Positions 1 to 12,593 of a stretch of 64,000 nucleotides of DNA are shown here, piece by piece. Positions within the stretch are counted from its first letter, which is position 1. Every line of letters begins with the position of its first letter. The stretch spans positions 62,001 to 126,000 of the forward strand of contig MKWA01000024.1 of the NCBI GenBank assembly GCA_001899285.1, read 5' to 3'. Source of the DNA: Rhizobiales bacterium 64-17. GTDB lineage: Bacteria; Pseudomonadota; Alphaproteobacteria; Rhizobiales; Xanthobacteraceae. A program made the position numbers and the translations under genes. The notes below the pieces were generated by a model. That model was not told where the DNA came from. It ran no database searches and was given only the letters and a program-made list of their open reading frames with translations.

Positions 1-100
1 TCCCCGCGCCGCAAACAACAGGGGTGATTACGCATGCCTGCATGAACGCCGGGCACGACAGGAGCGGGCGAAACGACGGTTGGCCTACCTCAAGGTCCGT

Positions 101-116
101 TGTTTCACGTGAAACA
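101..116. promoter_or_regulatory. parS: parS centromere-like site (TGTTTCACGTGAAACA)
   Basis: Perfect 16-bp palindrome matching the well-known ParB/Spo0J parS consensus, ~2.6 kb from parAB. Confidence 0.93.
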
Positions 117-199
117 CTTTACCGATCATCCCGGCCTTTGCTTTCGATCCGCCAAATCTATATGCCCATCCTCGCCGGCATCTGGAGCGGCTTCGCGAC

Positions 200-2071
200 A
201 TGCAATTCGATGTGGTGGTGATCGGGGGCGGGCACGCCGGCTGTGAAGCCGCGGCGGCAGCCGCGCGCATGGGCGCGCGAACCGCGCTTTTGACCCATCG
301 GTTCGACACCATCGGCGCCATGTCCTGCAATCCGGCCATCGGCGGCTTGGGCAAGGGCCATCTGGTGCGGGAAATCGATGCGCTCGACGGCCTGATGGGC
401 CGCGTGGCGGATGCCGGCGGCATCCAGTTTCGCGTGCTCAATCGCCGCAAGGGTCCGGCGGTGCGTGGACCGCGCGCTCAGGCGGATCGCAAGCTTTATG
501 CAACGGCGATGCAGACGGCGATCCGCGAAACGCAAAACCTCACGGTGATCGAAGGCGAGGCCGACGATCTGATCATCACCAACGATCGCATCGCCGGCGT
601 TCGGCTCGCGGATGGCCGCGAACTGATCTGCGGCGCGGCGGTTCTCACCACCGGCACGTTTCTGCGCGGCCTCATTCATATCGGTGAGCAGCAGATTCCC
701 GCCGGTCGCGTCGGTGAAGCGCCGGCGATGGGTTTGTCGCGCGCTCTGGAGCGCATCGGCTTCGCGCTCGGCCGTCTGAAAACCGGCACGCCGCCGCGGC
801 TCGATGGCAAGAGCATCGACTGGCAGGCGCTGGAGATGCAGCCGGGCGACGATCCGCCCGAGCCGTTCTCGATGCTGACGGCTGCAATCAACACGCCGCA
901 GATTCAGTGCGGCATCACGCGCACCAACGACGCGACGCATCAGATCATTCGCGACAACGTGCATCGCTCGCCGATGTATTCCGGACAGATCGCCAGTCGT
1001 GGTCCGCGTTATTGTCCGTCGGTCGAAGACAAGATCATGCGCTTCGGCGAGCGCGATGGTCATCAGATCTTCCTCGAGCCGGAAGGGCTCGATGACGACA
1101 CCGTTTATCCGAACGGCATTTCCACATCGCTGCCGGAAGACGTGCAGCGCGCGATTGTCGCCAGCATTCGCGGACTGGAAAAGACGCGCATCATTCGTCC
1201 CGGTTACGCGATCGAATACGATCATGTCGATCCGCGCGAATTGCAGCCGACGCTGGAAGCAAAGCGTATGCGCGGTTTGTTTCTCGCCGGACAGATCAAC
1301 GGCACAACGGGATACGAAGAAGCGGGCGCGCAGGGATTGCTCGCGGGATTGAACGCGGCGGCACGCGCGAGCGATAGCGATGCGATCACGTTCGATCGCG
1401 CGGAAGCCTATCTCGGCGTGATGATCGACGATCTCGTGACGCGCGGTGTCACCGAGCCGTATCGCATGTTCACGTCGCGCGCCGAATATCGTCTCGCATT
1501 GCGTGCCGACAATGCCGATCAGCGTTTGACGCAGAAGGGCATTGCGCTCGGCTGTGTCGGCGCGGAACGCGCGCACCATTTCACGCGCAAGAATGACGCA
1601 CTCAATGCGGCGCGCGATTTCGCCAAGTCGGTGTCGATCACGCCGAACCAGGCGAATGCGTTTGGTCTCGCGTTGAACAATGATGGACAGCGCCGCACGG
1701 CGTTCGAGCTGCTCGCCTATCCGACGATTGCGATCAGCGATCTCGCGCGCATCTGGCCGGAGCTTGGCGCGTTGCCATCGAAAATTGCGGAGCAGATCGA
1801 GATCGACGCGACCTATGATGTGTATCTGTCGCGGCAGGCGGCCGACATCGAATCCTATCGTCGCGATGAAAGCGTGATGCTGCCCGACGATCTCGATTAC
1901 GACGCGATCAAAGGCTTGTCGAACGAAGCGCGGCACAAGCTGGCGGCGCAGCGTCCGCGCACCATCGGTCATGCGGCGCGTCTCGATGGCGTGACGCCGG
2001 CGGCGCTGACCTTGCTCGTCGCGCATCTGAAATTGCGCGGCCGCGTGCAAGCTGCTGCGCGCGCGTCATGA
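200..2071 (+). CDS. mnmG: tRNA uridine-5-carboxymethylaminomethyl(34) synthesis enzyme MnmG (GidA)
   Basis: FAD-binding [21 protein letters not shown]-terminus, full-length family sequence; followed by rsmG/parA/parB. Confidence 0.97.
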   Translation: MQFDVVVIGGGHAGCEAAAAAARMGARTALLTHRFDTIGAMSCNPAIGGLGKGHLVREIDALDGLMGRVADAGGIQFRVLNRRKGPAVRGPRAQADRKLYATAMQTAIRETQNLTVIEGEADDLIITNDRIAGVRLADGRELICGAAVLTTGTFLRGLIHIGEQQIPAGRVGEAPAMGLSRALERIGFALGRLKTGTPPRLDGKSIDWQALEMQPGDDPPEPFSMLTAAINTPQIQCGITRTNDATHQIIRDNVHRSPMYSGQIASRGPRYCPSVEDKIMRFGERDGHQIFLEPEGLDDDTVYPNGISTSLPEDVQRAIVASIRGLEKTRIIRPGYAIEYDHVDPRELQPTLEAKRMRGLFLAGQINGTTGYEEAGAQGLLAGLNAAARASDSDAITFDRAEAYLGVMIDDLVTRGVTEPYRMFTSRAEYRLALRADNADQRLTQKGIALGCVGAERAHHFTRKNDALNAARDFAKSVSITPNQANAFGLALNNDGQRRTAFELLAYPTIAISDLARIWPELGALPSKIAEQIEIDATYDVYLSRQAADIESYRRDESVMLPDDLDYDAIKGLSNEARHKLAAQRPRTIGHAARLDGVTPAALTLLVAHLKLRGRVQAAARAS

Positions 2072-2754
2072 GCGACGACCACGGTTCTGTCGCGCTGCGG
2101 TCGCTCGCCATCGATCTGGACGATCGCGATCGTGCGTTGGCCTTGATGCCGGTGTCCGATGATGTCGCGCGGCGGCTCGATCGCTATGCGGCGATGCTGT
2201 TGCGCACCCAGGCGCACACCAATCTCATCGCCGGTTCGACAGTGCCGCAGCTCTGGACCCGGCACATTGCCGACTCGTTGCAACTGTTGCCGCTCGCAAC
2301 TGGCGCGAAGACCTGGGTCGATTTCGGCGCGGGCGCGGGCTTTCCCGGCATCGTCATCGCCTGCGCGTTGGCGGACACGCCCGGCGTCACCGTGCATCTG
2401 GTGGAGAGCCGGCAGAAGAAAGCCGCGTTTCTGCGCGATGTGGTGACGGCGCTCGGCTTGCCGGCGCAAGTCCATGCCGAGCGTGCTGAGAATTGCGGGG
2501 ACAGTTTAGCCGGTACCGTCGACGTGGTGATGGCCCGCGCGCTCGCCTCGCTTACGGTGCTGTGCGGATACGCAGCCCCGCTCATCGCCAGGGGGGCGGT
2601 CGGGTTGTTCCCAAAAGGACAAGATGTAGAGGCTGAATTGACCGAGGCCTCTAAATATTGGAATATTGAAGCGGAATTGATCCCGAGTCTGACCAACCCG
2701 GAGGCCCGGATTGTCCGGGTCGCGGGATTGAGCAAGCGGGGGAAGAAGAAATGA
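2068..2754 (+). CDS. rsmG: 16S rRNA (guanine(527)-N7)-methyltransferase RsmG (GidB)
   Basis: [17 protein letters not shown] motif, overlaps mnmG stop, canonical synteny. Confidence 0.95.
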   Translation: MSDDHGSVALRSLAIDLDDRDRALALMPVSDDVARRLDRYAAMLLRTQAHTNLIAGSTVPQLWTRHIADSLQLLPLATGAKTWVDFGAGAGFPGIVIACALADTPGVTVHLVESRQKKAAFLRDVVTALGLPAQVHAERAENCGDSLAGTVDVVMARALASLTVLCGYAAPLIARGAVGLFPKGQDVEAELTEASKYWNIEAELIPSLTNPEARIVRVAGLSKRGKKK

Positions 2755-3641
2755 ATGACAATTCGAAAGACGAGCTGATCGCGCTCGACGATCTGACCCT
2801 GTCCCCGGTCGATACGCCGGCGGCGGAAGCGGCGCCGATCGCACCCCGCGCCCCGCGGGTTCTCGCCATCGCCAACCAGAAGGGCGGCGTCGGCAAAACC
2901 ACCACCGCGATCAATCTGGGCACCGCGCTGGCCGCCATCGGCGAGACCGTGCTGATCGTCGACCTCGACCCGCAGGGCAACGCCTCGACCGGCCTCGGCA
3001 TCGACCGTCGCAGCCGTCAGACCTCGACCTACGATGTTCTCACCGGCGAGGCGCCGCTGCGCCACGCGGTGATCGGCACCGCCGTGCCACGCCTGCACAT
3101 CGCCCCCTCGACGCTCGATCTGTCCGGTCTCGAACTGGAGATCGGCCAGGACCGCGACCGCGCGTTCCGGCTGCGCAATGCGCTCGACGCGCTGAACACC
3201 GCGACCGACTTGCCGTTCAGCTATGTGCTGGTCGATTGCCCGCCGTCGCTCAACCTGATCACCGTCAACGCCATGGCGGCGGCGAACGCGATCCTGGTGC
3301 CGTTGCAGTGCGAGTTCTTCGCGCTCGAAGGTCTGTCGCAACTGATGAAGACGGTGGAGAGCGTGCGCACCACGCTCAACCCGGATCTGACGATCCACGG
3401 CATCGTCCTGACCATGTACGACTCGCGCAACAACCTCTCCAATCAGGTGGTCGCCGACGTGCGTCAGCATATGGGCCGCAAGGTCTATGACACGGTGATC
3501 CCGCGCAACGTGCGCGTCTCGGAAGCACCGTCCTACGGCAAGCCGGTGCTGGTCTACGATCTCAAATGCGTCGGCAGCGAAGCCTATCTGCGGCTCGCCA
3601 CCGAGATCATCCAGCGTGAGCGTGAGCTCAAGGCGGGTTGA
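2751..3641 (+). CDS. parA: Chromosome partitioning ATPase ParA
   Basis: Deviant Walker A ANQKGGVGKTTTAINLG. Confidence 0.97.
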   Translation: MNDNSKDELIALDDLTLSPVDTPAAEAAPIAPRAPRVLAIANQKGGVGKTTTAINLGTALAAIGETVLIVDLDPQGNASTGLGIDRRSRQTSTYDVLTGEAPLRHAVIGTAVPRLHIAPSTLDLSGLELEIGQDRDRAFRLRNALDALNTATDLPFSYVLVDCPPSLNLITVNAMAAANAILVPLQCEFFALEGLSQLMKTVESVRTTLNPDLTIHGIVLTMYDSRNNLSNQVVADVRQHMGRKVYDTVIPRNVRVSEAPSYGKPVLVYDLKCVGSEAYLRLATEIIQRERELKAG

Positions 3642-3715
3642 TCCCATATCGCATGTGAGGCCGGACGGTGCGCGGCGTTGTTGTTGCCGTGATCGCGTGA
3701 TGGAAGGATAGTGGC

Positions 3716-4618
3716 GTGACGGGTTCTGGAGCATCGGCCATGGCGGAAGAGCGGTCGCGTCTCGGGCGCGGTCTTGCCGCGTTGATCGGCGATGTCGGCG
3801 CGGAGACGCCGGCGCATGAGCGCGGCGAGCGTCAGCGTGGCCAGAAGCGCGTGCCGATCGAATTCGTCCATGCCAATCCGCGCAATCCACGCCGCACCTT
3901 CGTCGAGTCCGAACTGGAGGAATTGTCCGCGTCGATCCGCGAGCGTGGCGTGATCCAGCCGATCGTCGTGCGCGCGGCGCGCGGCAAGACCGGCGAGGCT
4001 TATGAGATCATCGCCGGCGAGCGACGCTGGCGCGCGGCGCAACGCGCTGGCCTGCATGATGTGCCGGTGGTGATCATCGAGGTCAGCGACGCGGAAGCGC
4101 TCGAACTTGCCATCGTCGAGAACGTGCAGCGATCCGATCTCAATCCGATCGAAGAGGCGCAGGGCTATCTCGCGCTGATCGAGGAGTTCAAGCACAGCGT
4201 GGAAGACGTGGCGCGCATCGTCGGCAAGAGCCGGCCGCATGTCGCCAACACGATCCGTCTCGCGCGTCTGCCGGAAGCCGTGAAAACCCTGGTGCGCGGC
4301 GGTTCGCTCAGCGCCGGTCACGCGCGCGCGCTGGTCGGTCACGCTGATGCGGAAACGATCGCGCAGGATGTGGTGGCGCGCGGCCTGTCGGTGCGCGACC
4401 TCGAAGCGCGGATGCGCGAACCGGCCGCGCCGTCGTCGGGCGTTGCGGCGTCGAAGCCTGCCGTCGTAAAAGACGCCGACACCCGCGCGCTGGAAAAGCG
4501 GCTGTCCGATGTACTCGGGCTGAAGGTCGCGATCGATCATCGCGGTGAGGGCGGCTCGGTCACCATCCGTTACAGCACGCTCGATCAGCTCGATGAGGTC
4601 GTGCGTCGGCTGTCCTGA
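3716..4618 (+). CDS. parB: Chromosome partitioning protein ParB
   Basis: GRGLAALIG N-terminus, IAGERRWRAAQRAGL motif, directly follows parA. Confidence 0.96.
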   Translation: MTGSGASAMAEERSRLGRGLAALIGDVGAETPAHERGERQRGQKRVPIEFVHANPRNPRRTFVESELEELSASIRERGVIQPIVVRAARGKTGEAYEIIAGERRWRAAQRAGLHDVPVVIIEVSDAEALELAIVENVQRSDLNPIEEAQGYLALIEEFKHSVEDVARIVGKSRPHVANTIRLARLPEAVKTLVRGGSLSAGHARALVGHADAETIAQDVVARGLSVRDLEARMREPAAPSSGVAASKPAVVKDADTRALEKRLSDVLGLKVAIDHRGEGGSVTIRYSTLDQLDEVVRRLS

Positions 4619-4732
4619 CGGGGCTGAATGTCACGCCGAACCGTGGTTCTGGCGCGGCCGAAGCGCGTGCTATAAGCGCGGTGGGTGGGACGAACCATGT
4701 GCGCCACGCGGCGCGCCATTGCGGAGAGATCA

Positions 4733-5596
4733 ATGTTGCGATTGCCGTTGCTCGGTTTGACCCTCGGATTTGTTGTCGCGGCCAGTCCCGCGTTTGCTCA
4801 GGCCCAGACCTCGACGGACGCGGTTCCCTATCGCTATGCGCGCACCACGCCGCGCAACTGCGTCGATCCCGCCAAGTTCCCGGCATTCCTCGATCAGATG
4901 CGCCGTGAAGCGACCGCGCAGGGCGTGCGGCAGCGCGGCCTCGCCGCGCTCGACGGATTGCAGTTCGATCCCGGCGTCGTCTCGCGTGATCGCGGCCAGC
5001 AGGTTTTCACCCAGACCTTTGAACAGTTCTCCGGCCGCATGGTGCCACCGCGGCTCGGCCGCGCGAAACAGATGATGACCAAGCACGCGGCGCTGCTGTC
5101 GCGCATCGAGCAGCAGTTCGGCGTGCCGGCGGGCGTCATCGTTGCGATCTGGGGTTTGGAAACCGATTTCGGCGCCTATCTCGGTGACTTCAACACGGTG
5201 CGGTCGATCGCGACGCTCGCTTACGATTGCCGCCGTCCAGAGAAATTCCGGCCGGAGCTGATCGCGGTCCTGAAGATCGTCGATCACGGCGACATCAATC
5301 CGCAGACTGCCAAGGGCGCGTGGGCCGGTGAGATCGGCCAGACCCAGTTCATGCCGACGCAATATCTGAAATTCGCCATCGACTATGACGGCGACGGGCG
5401 ACGCGATCTGGTGCGCAGCATTCCCGATGTGCTCGCGTCCACGGCCAATTATCTCAAGGGATATGGCTGGCAGCGCGGACAGGGCTGGCAGCCGGGCGAG
5501 CCGAATTTCTCGGTGGTGCAGGACTGGAACAAGGCGGAGGTCTATGCGCGGACCATCGCCTATTTCGGCCAGCAACTTGAAGCAAGCCGGCGCTAG
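4733..5596 (+). CDS. Lytic murein transglycosylase (MltB-type)
   Basis: Signal peptide, IWGLETDFGAYLGDFNTVRSIATLAYDCRR and GEIGQTQFMPTQYL motifs; internal ATG chosen over 4685. Confidence 0.88.
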   Translation: MLRLPLLGLTLGFVVAASPAFAQAQTSTDAVPYRYARTTPRNCVDPAKFPAFLDQMRREATAQGVRQRGLAALDGLQFDPGVVSRDRGQQVFTQTFEQFSGRMVPPRLGRAKQMMTKHAALLSRIEQQFGVPAGVIVAIWGLETDFGAYLGDFNTVRSIATLAYDCRRPEKFRPELIAVLKIVDHGDINPQTAKGAWAGEIGQTQFMPTQYLKFAIDYDGDGRRDLVRSIPDVLASTANYLKGYGWQRGQGWQPGEPNFSVVQDWNKAEVYARTIAYFGQQLEASRR

Positions 5597-5644
5597 CGCA
5601 TGATCCGGAAAAGTGTGAAGCGGTTTTCCGAACAGATCATGCGC
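5596..5644. repeat. Dispersed palindromic intergenic repeat of the Rhizobiales type
   Basis: gcgcatgatccggaaaagtgtgaagcggttttccgaacagatcatgcgc: long inverted repeat between two convergent genes. Confidence 0.75.
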
Positions 5645-5659
5645 CAATAAAAAGCGCGA

Positions 5660-6691
5660 TCAGTTCACTTTGCGCGCGGCCATCGCTACCGCCATGAAGG
5701 CGCGCTGACCGAGCGCCAGCGCGAGGGCCGGCTGGCGGCGGATGTCCAGCGCCATGTCGGCCAACTGCTGCATCACCCGCGTCAGCCGCGCCGAGGACCA
5801 GAGGCGCAGCGCGGCTTCGACCGCGGCCTGCCGGCTGAAATGCACCGGCGGCGGCGTGCGCATCATCGCATCCTGCGCGCGCGCGCCATCGTCGATGGCA
5901 AGCCGCATCTTGTGCAGTTGCGCGACATGGCGCTGCGCCGCGCTGATCAGCGCGCCGGGTGACGCGCCGTCGGCCAGCGCCTTGCCGTATTGCTGATCGA
6001 CATCGGCGAGACGGCCGGCGAACGCGGCGTCGATCACGCCGTTGAGGCCGAGCGCGGAAGCGTCGGTGACGACCGCGAGCACGTCGTCGAGTTCGACCCG
6101 ACCCTTGCCGCGCGCGTAGAGCGCGAGCTTGCGCACCTCGCTGCGCGACGCGAGACGGTCGCCGCCGAGCAGCGACGCCAGCGACGCGCGGGCATCCGGC
6201 GCAATGGTGAGATTTTCCGCGCGCATCTCCTCGTCGATCAGGCGAACGACATCGCGCTCGTTGTCGGGATAGCAGGCGATCACCGCCGCCGTTCGTGCTT
6301 TCTCGCATACCGAGCGCAGCGGGGCGGTCTTGCGCAGTTCGCCGGCCTCGATGATGACGCGGCAATCGCGCGGCGGATCGGCGAGCAAAGCCTCGACGGC
6401 GGGTGCCGCGTTATGGCGCGGACCGACGCGCAGCCAGACGGCGCGCCGCCCGCCGAACAGCGGCACGGTATAGGCTTCCTCGACCAGTCGTCCGGGATTG
6501 GCGGAGAGATCGTCGCCTTCGAGCCGTGCCAGCGAAAACGGATCGGCGATATCGTCGACCGCGCCACGCACCAGCGCCTCGACCCGCTCGCGCACCAGTC
6601 CGGTGTCGGGACCGTGCACGAGCACGACCGGCCGCGCCGGATCGGGCTTGGCGATGAAGCTGTCGACTTCGGTGGTCTTGAGCGCGGTCAT
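5660..6691 (-). CDS. holA: DNA polymerase III subunit delta
   Basis: HolA-like sequence (VLVHGPDTGLVRERVEAL; LASLLGGDRLASRSEVRKLALYA), adjacent to lptE and leuS. Confidence 0.92.
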   Translation of the reverse strand: MTALKTTEVDSFIAKPDPARPVVLVHGPDTGLVRERVEALVRGAVDDIADPFSLARLEGDDLSANPGRLVEEAYTVPLFGGRRAVWLRVGPRHNAAPAVEALLADPPRDCRVIIEAGELRKTAPLRSVCEKARTAAVIACYPDNERDVVRLIDEEMRAENLTIAPDARASLASLLGGDRLASRSEVRKLALYARGKGRVELDDVLAVVTDASALGLNGVIDAAFAGRLADVDQQYGKALADGASPGALISAAQRHVAQLHKMRLAIDDGARAQDAMMRTPPPVHFSRQAAVEAALRLWSSARLTRVMQQLADMALDIRRQPALALALGQRAFMAVAMAARKVN

Positions 6692-6727
6692 GCGAAACGC
6701 TGCTGCAGGACGCGGGCTGTGTCTCCG

Positions 6728-7298
6728 TTACGTCCCCGCGACGAAATAGGAGGCGAGCCGCGCATGGATCTGGTCGGCGATCACCTTGGCGGCGCGGTTC
6801 TCGGCGTCGCGCAGCGCGCGGTTGCCGACGAACCGCTGCTGCTGGCCCGGCGTATCGTAGGACACGCGCGAGAATGTCCGCGAGGTGAACACCACCTTGC
6901 CGGTGGCGAGATCGCGCAGCGTGTAGATCGCGTCGATGCCGTAGTTCTGCACGTCGGGCCGCGCGGTGTTGATATCGACGATCACCGACAGGTTGGTGGT
7001 CGACAGTTTGATGTCGAGTTCGTGGCTCGGGGCCGCCGCATTGCTGCCGCCGGTGAGGTTGAACAGCAGGTCGTTACGGACCTCGACGGCGATGCGCGAC
7101 AGCGGTGTGCCGTTCGGCGCGACGATCTGCTTGACGTCGACCGCGCGCAGCGCCTCCAGCGTCGGGCTGTTCGACACGACGCCGGGCGCCATCGCCGAAC
7201 GGTCGCCATACATCGGCTGGAAGCAACCGGCGACCAACCCAGCAAGCGCAAGGGCCGGAACAAGGCGAACGAGCCGCTTCAGACTCCGCGTGCTGGGG

Positions 7299-7312
<14 letters not shown>
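6728..7312 (-). CDS. lptE: LPS-assembly lipoprotein LptE
   Basis: Lipobox [15 protein letters not shown]; start taken at MSWLDPS, overlapping the leuS 3' end. Confidence 0.85.
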
Positions 7313-9938
<2,626 letters not shown>

Positions 9939-10179
9939 CGTCGGTGTGGGTGCCTGTCTGGTCTCTTGTCCGGTTTGTCGGCCGGCCGGTCGTGCTGTGT
10001 TCCGAGACCGCGCCGCGCTTTCAAAACCTTGCAAGATCAAATCGTTAGATTGCGGCGGACTAGGCCATGAAGACTGGGGCGGGTCAACCGGGAAGGAACC
10101 CGCAGGTGGCCTGGAAGCCGTTCGGACGCAGGAACCCTGGCCCGCGTTGCCGGGTTAGCCCCCGAGAAGGAGGCAAACC

Positions 10180-10416
10180 ATGCAGAAGACCGACCAAATC
10201 AAGGAACATATGGAAGTTCTGGGGTCCGACGGCAAACACGTGGGAATCGTCGATCACCTGGACGGCAGCCGGAAAATCAAATTGGCCAAGAACGATCCCA
10301 AGGCCAACGGCGAGCACCATTTCATCCCGATGGATTGGGTTGACCATGTCGACCAGCATGTTCACCTGAACAAGTCCTGCGACTTTGCCACATCACAGTG
10401 GCAGACCGCCGCCTGA
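10180..10416 (+). CDS. DUF2171-type small protein
   Basis: IKEHMEVLGSDGKHVGIVDHLDGSRKIKLAKND pattern. Confidence 0.75.
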   Translation: MQKTDQIKEHMEVLGSDGKHVGIVDHLDGSRKIKLAKNDPKANGEHHFIPMDWVDHVDQHVHLNKSCDFATSQWQTAA

Positions 10417-10451
10417 TCCCTAGCGGGATCCGAAGGCGCGAGGCAGGACGA

Positions 10452-10486
10452 ATCCGGTGCCGTGGAGGCCACGGCACCGGATTTTT
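10452..10486 (+). terminator. Rho-independent terminator
   Basis: 14-bp perfect stem ATCCGGTGCCGTGG-agg-CCACGGCACCGGAT followed by TTTTC. Confidence 0.85.
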
Positions 10487-10510
10487 CATGATGAAACCCG
10501 ATGCCCGGCG

Positions 10511-10900
10511 TCAACGTGGCCCGATCATTCGGGCCAGCGTGGCAATGAGTGTGCGTTCCTCAAACGGCTTCTCCAGCACGACGGCGTCGCGAAGGTCGTC
10601 CGGCAATGCCGATTTCATGGAATAGCCGGTGATGAAGACGAACGGCGTTTGCACGGTGGTCAACTCCCGCGCTAGCGGCAGGGAGGATTCGCCATCCAGA
10701 TTCATGTCCAGTACGACAAGATCGAACGGACCGGCACTCGCCAGCATGTCGCGTGCCATGGCGAGATCGTGGGCTATGACAATACGCGCTGCGCCGGCCG
10801 ATTGCAGAATCCGCTCGTAGTCGACGGCGATCAGAAACTCATCTTCGACAATGAGACAATGAAGGCCGGAAAGCGGAGAACTCGGTCCGTCTGCCGACAT
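10511..10900 (-). CDS. Single-domain response regulator
   Basis: Receiver domain: CLIVEDEFLIA, DLVVLDMNLDGE, LEKPFEE. Confidence 0.88.
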   Translation of the reverse strand: MSADGPSSPLSGLHCLIVEDEFLIAVDYERILQSAGAARIVIAHDLAMARDMLASAGPFDLVVLDMNLDGESSLPLARELTTVQTPFVFITGYSMKSALPDDLRDAVVLEKPFEERTLIATLARMIGPR

Positions 10901-11054
10901 AATTCATTTCATTTCTTTTTGGAGCGCCGTCGGTGCGGCCAGATTTTTGTTGTGTCGGTGTTGCGTATCTGTGTGAAGCGTGGCTCCACTGTGCTATATT
11001 TTGAAAATGGTCATCATTTAAAAATGACATAATGCGCCGACAGAGTTCGTCATC

Positions 11055-11813
11055 GTGATGGCTATCGCTCAAAAAAATAACGGACGCGTGACGCCCTGCG
11101 ATCTGTGTTCGCTGCGCAGCCGCAAGGGGCTGCGTGAATTCACGCCGGACGAGCTGACATTCGTTAAAAGTTTCAAGACCGATGAATTGCATTTGTCCGC
11201 AGGCACGACGTTCCTGCAGCAAGGCCACGCAAGTGAACATCTGTACACATTGCTGCGCGGCTGGGCGATTCGTTACAAGACACTCGACGACGGTCGCCGT
11301 CAGATCCTGAACTATGTGCTGCCGGCCGATCTGGTCGGTTTGCAGGGATCGGTGCTCAATCAGATGGAGCACTCTGTCGAAGCTTTGACCGACCTGACGC
11401 TCTGCGTATTTCCGCGCAAGAAACTCTGGGAGCTTTATTCCGGCTTCCCGTCGCTTGGCTTCGACATCACCTGGTTAGCGGCGCGCGAAGAGCAGATCCT
11501 CGACTCCGGCCTCTTGAATATCGGCCGCCGCACCGCGCTCGAGCGCACCGCGTATATCCTGTTGCAGTTGTTTGCGCGCGCGGAGGAGGCCGGCCTGGTC
11601 CGCGACAATGCGATCCAGTTTCCGTTCACGCAGCAGCATCTCGCGGATACGCTCGGCATGTCGCTGGTTCACACCAACAAGACGCTGAAGCGCCTGTTTG
11701 CGACCGGAGCGGTGCGCTGGAGCGGCCGGGTATTCGAGGTGCTTGATCGTGATTTACTGGTGAAAACCGCCGGCGAAAATGTCGTCCTGCATCAGGCGCG
11801 GCCGTTCATCTGA
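11055..11813 (+). CDS. Crp/Fnr family transcriptional regulator
   Basis: cNMP-like domain and C-terminal HTH (QQHLADTLGMSLVHTNKTLKRL). Confidence 0.9.
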   Translation: MMAIAQKNNGRVTPCDLCSLRSRKGLREFTPDELTFVKSFKTDELHLSAGTTFLQQGHASEHLYTLLRGWAIRYKTLDDGRRQILNYVLPADLVGLQGSVLNQMEHSVEALTDLTLCVFPRKKLWELYSGFPSLGFDITWLAAREEQILDSGLLNIGRRTALERTAYILLQLFARAEEAGLVRDNAIQFPFTQQHLADTLGMSLVHTNKTLKRLFATGAVRWSGRVFEVLDRDLLVKTAGENVVLHQARPFI

Positions 11814-11882
11814 TCGCTGCAAAGCTGGTGCGATCCGGTTCGCCTTGATCTCGTTCCACGGATCGGGCACGCATCATATGCT

Positions 11883-12590
11883 ATGACCGATGATCCGTCC
11901 GAACAGGCTCGACATCCCGCCGTTGCCGCGCTGGCCGAGGTGCGGGCCGCTATCGACGCCGCGTGCCGCGATGCGCAGCGCGATCCGGCGTCGGTGATGC
12001 TCGTCGCGGTGTCGAAGACATTTCCCGCCGAGGCGATCATGCCGGTGATCGCCGCCGGCCAGCGGATTTTTGGAGAAAATCGCGTTCAGGAAGCGAAGGC
12101 GAAATGGCCGCCCTTGCTCGATGGAACGCCCGGCATCGGACTGCATCTGATCGGCGCGCTGCAGTCAAACAAGGCGCGCGATGCGGTCGCGCTGTTCGAT
12201 GCCATTCACTCGGTCGATCGCGACAGCCTGTGCGCGGCGCTCTCCAAGGAGATCGCGCAGCAGCACCGCAAGTTGCAACTGTTCGTGCAAATCAATACGG
12301 GTGCCGAGCCGCAGAAAGCCGGCGTGCTGCCGCAAGATGCGGACGATTTCATCGCCCGGTGTCGCAATCATCATGGCCTGACGATCGGCGGGCTGATGTG
12401 CATTCCACCGGCAGACGATCCGCCGGCGCCGCATTTCGCGCTCACGGCGATGATCGCGCGCCGCAACGGCCTCCCGTCTTTGTCGATGGGCATGAGCGCG
12501 GATTTCGATACCGCGATCGCGCTCGGCGCAACCCATGTACGGGTCGGTAGCGCGATCTTCGGTGCGCGTCCGAAAGCTGGCGGCGTGTGA
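11883..12590 (+). CDS. YggS family PLP-homeostasis protein
   Basis: VAVSKTFPAEAI, FGENRVQEAKAKW, LSMGMSADFDTAIALGATHVRVGSAIFG. Confidence 0.95.
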   Translation: MTDDPSEQARHPAVAALAEVRAAIDAACRDAQRDPASVMLVAVSKTFPAEAIMPVIAAGQRIFGENRVQEAKAKWPPLLDGTPGIGLHLIGALQSNKARDAVALFDAIHSVDRDSLCAALSKEIAQQHRKLQLFVQINTGAEPQKAGVLPQDADDFIARCRNHHGLTIGGLMCIPPADDPPAPHFALTAMIARRNGLPSLSMGMSADFDTAIALGATHVRVGSAIFGARPKAGGV

Positions 12591-12593
12591 ACG

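Noticed and set aside
158-2050. Long minus-strand ORF (630 aa) opposite mnmG
   Set aside because: Shadow ORF from GC-rich codon bias; Arg/His/Ala-rich with no family signature, mnmG is unambiguous
2184-3890. 568-aa minus ORF opposite rsmG/parA
   Set aside because: Antisense of well-defined core genes; no domain signature
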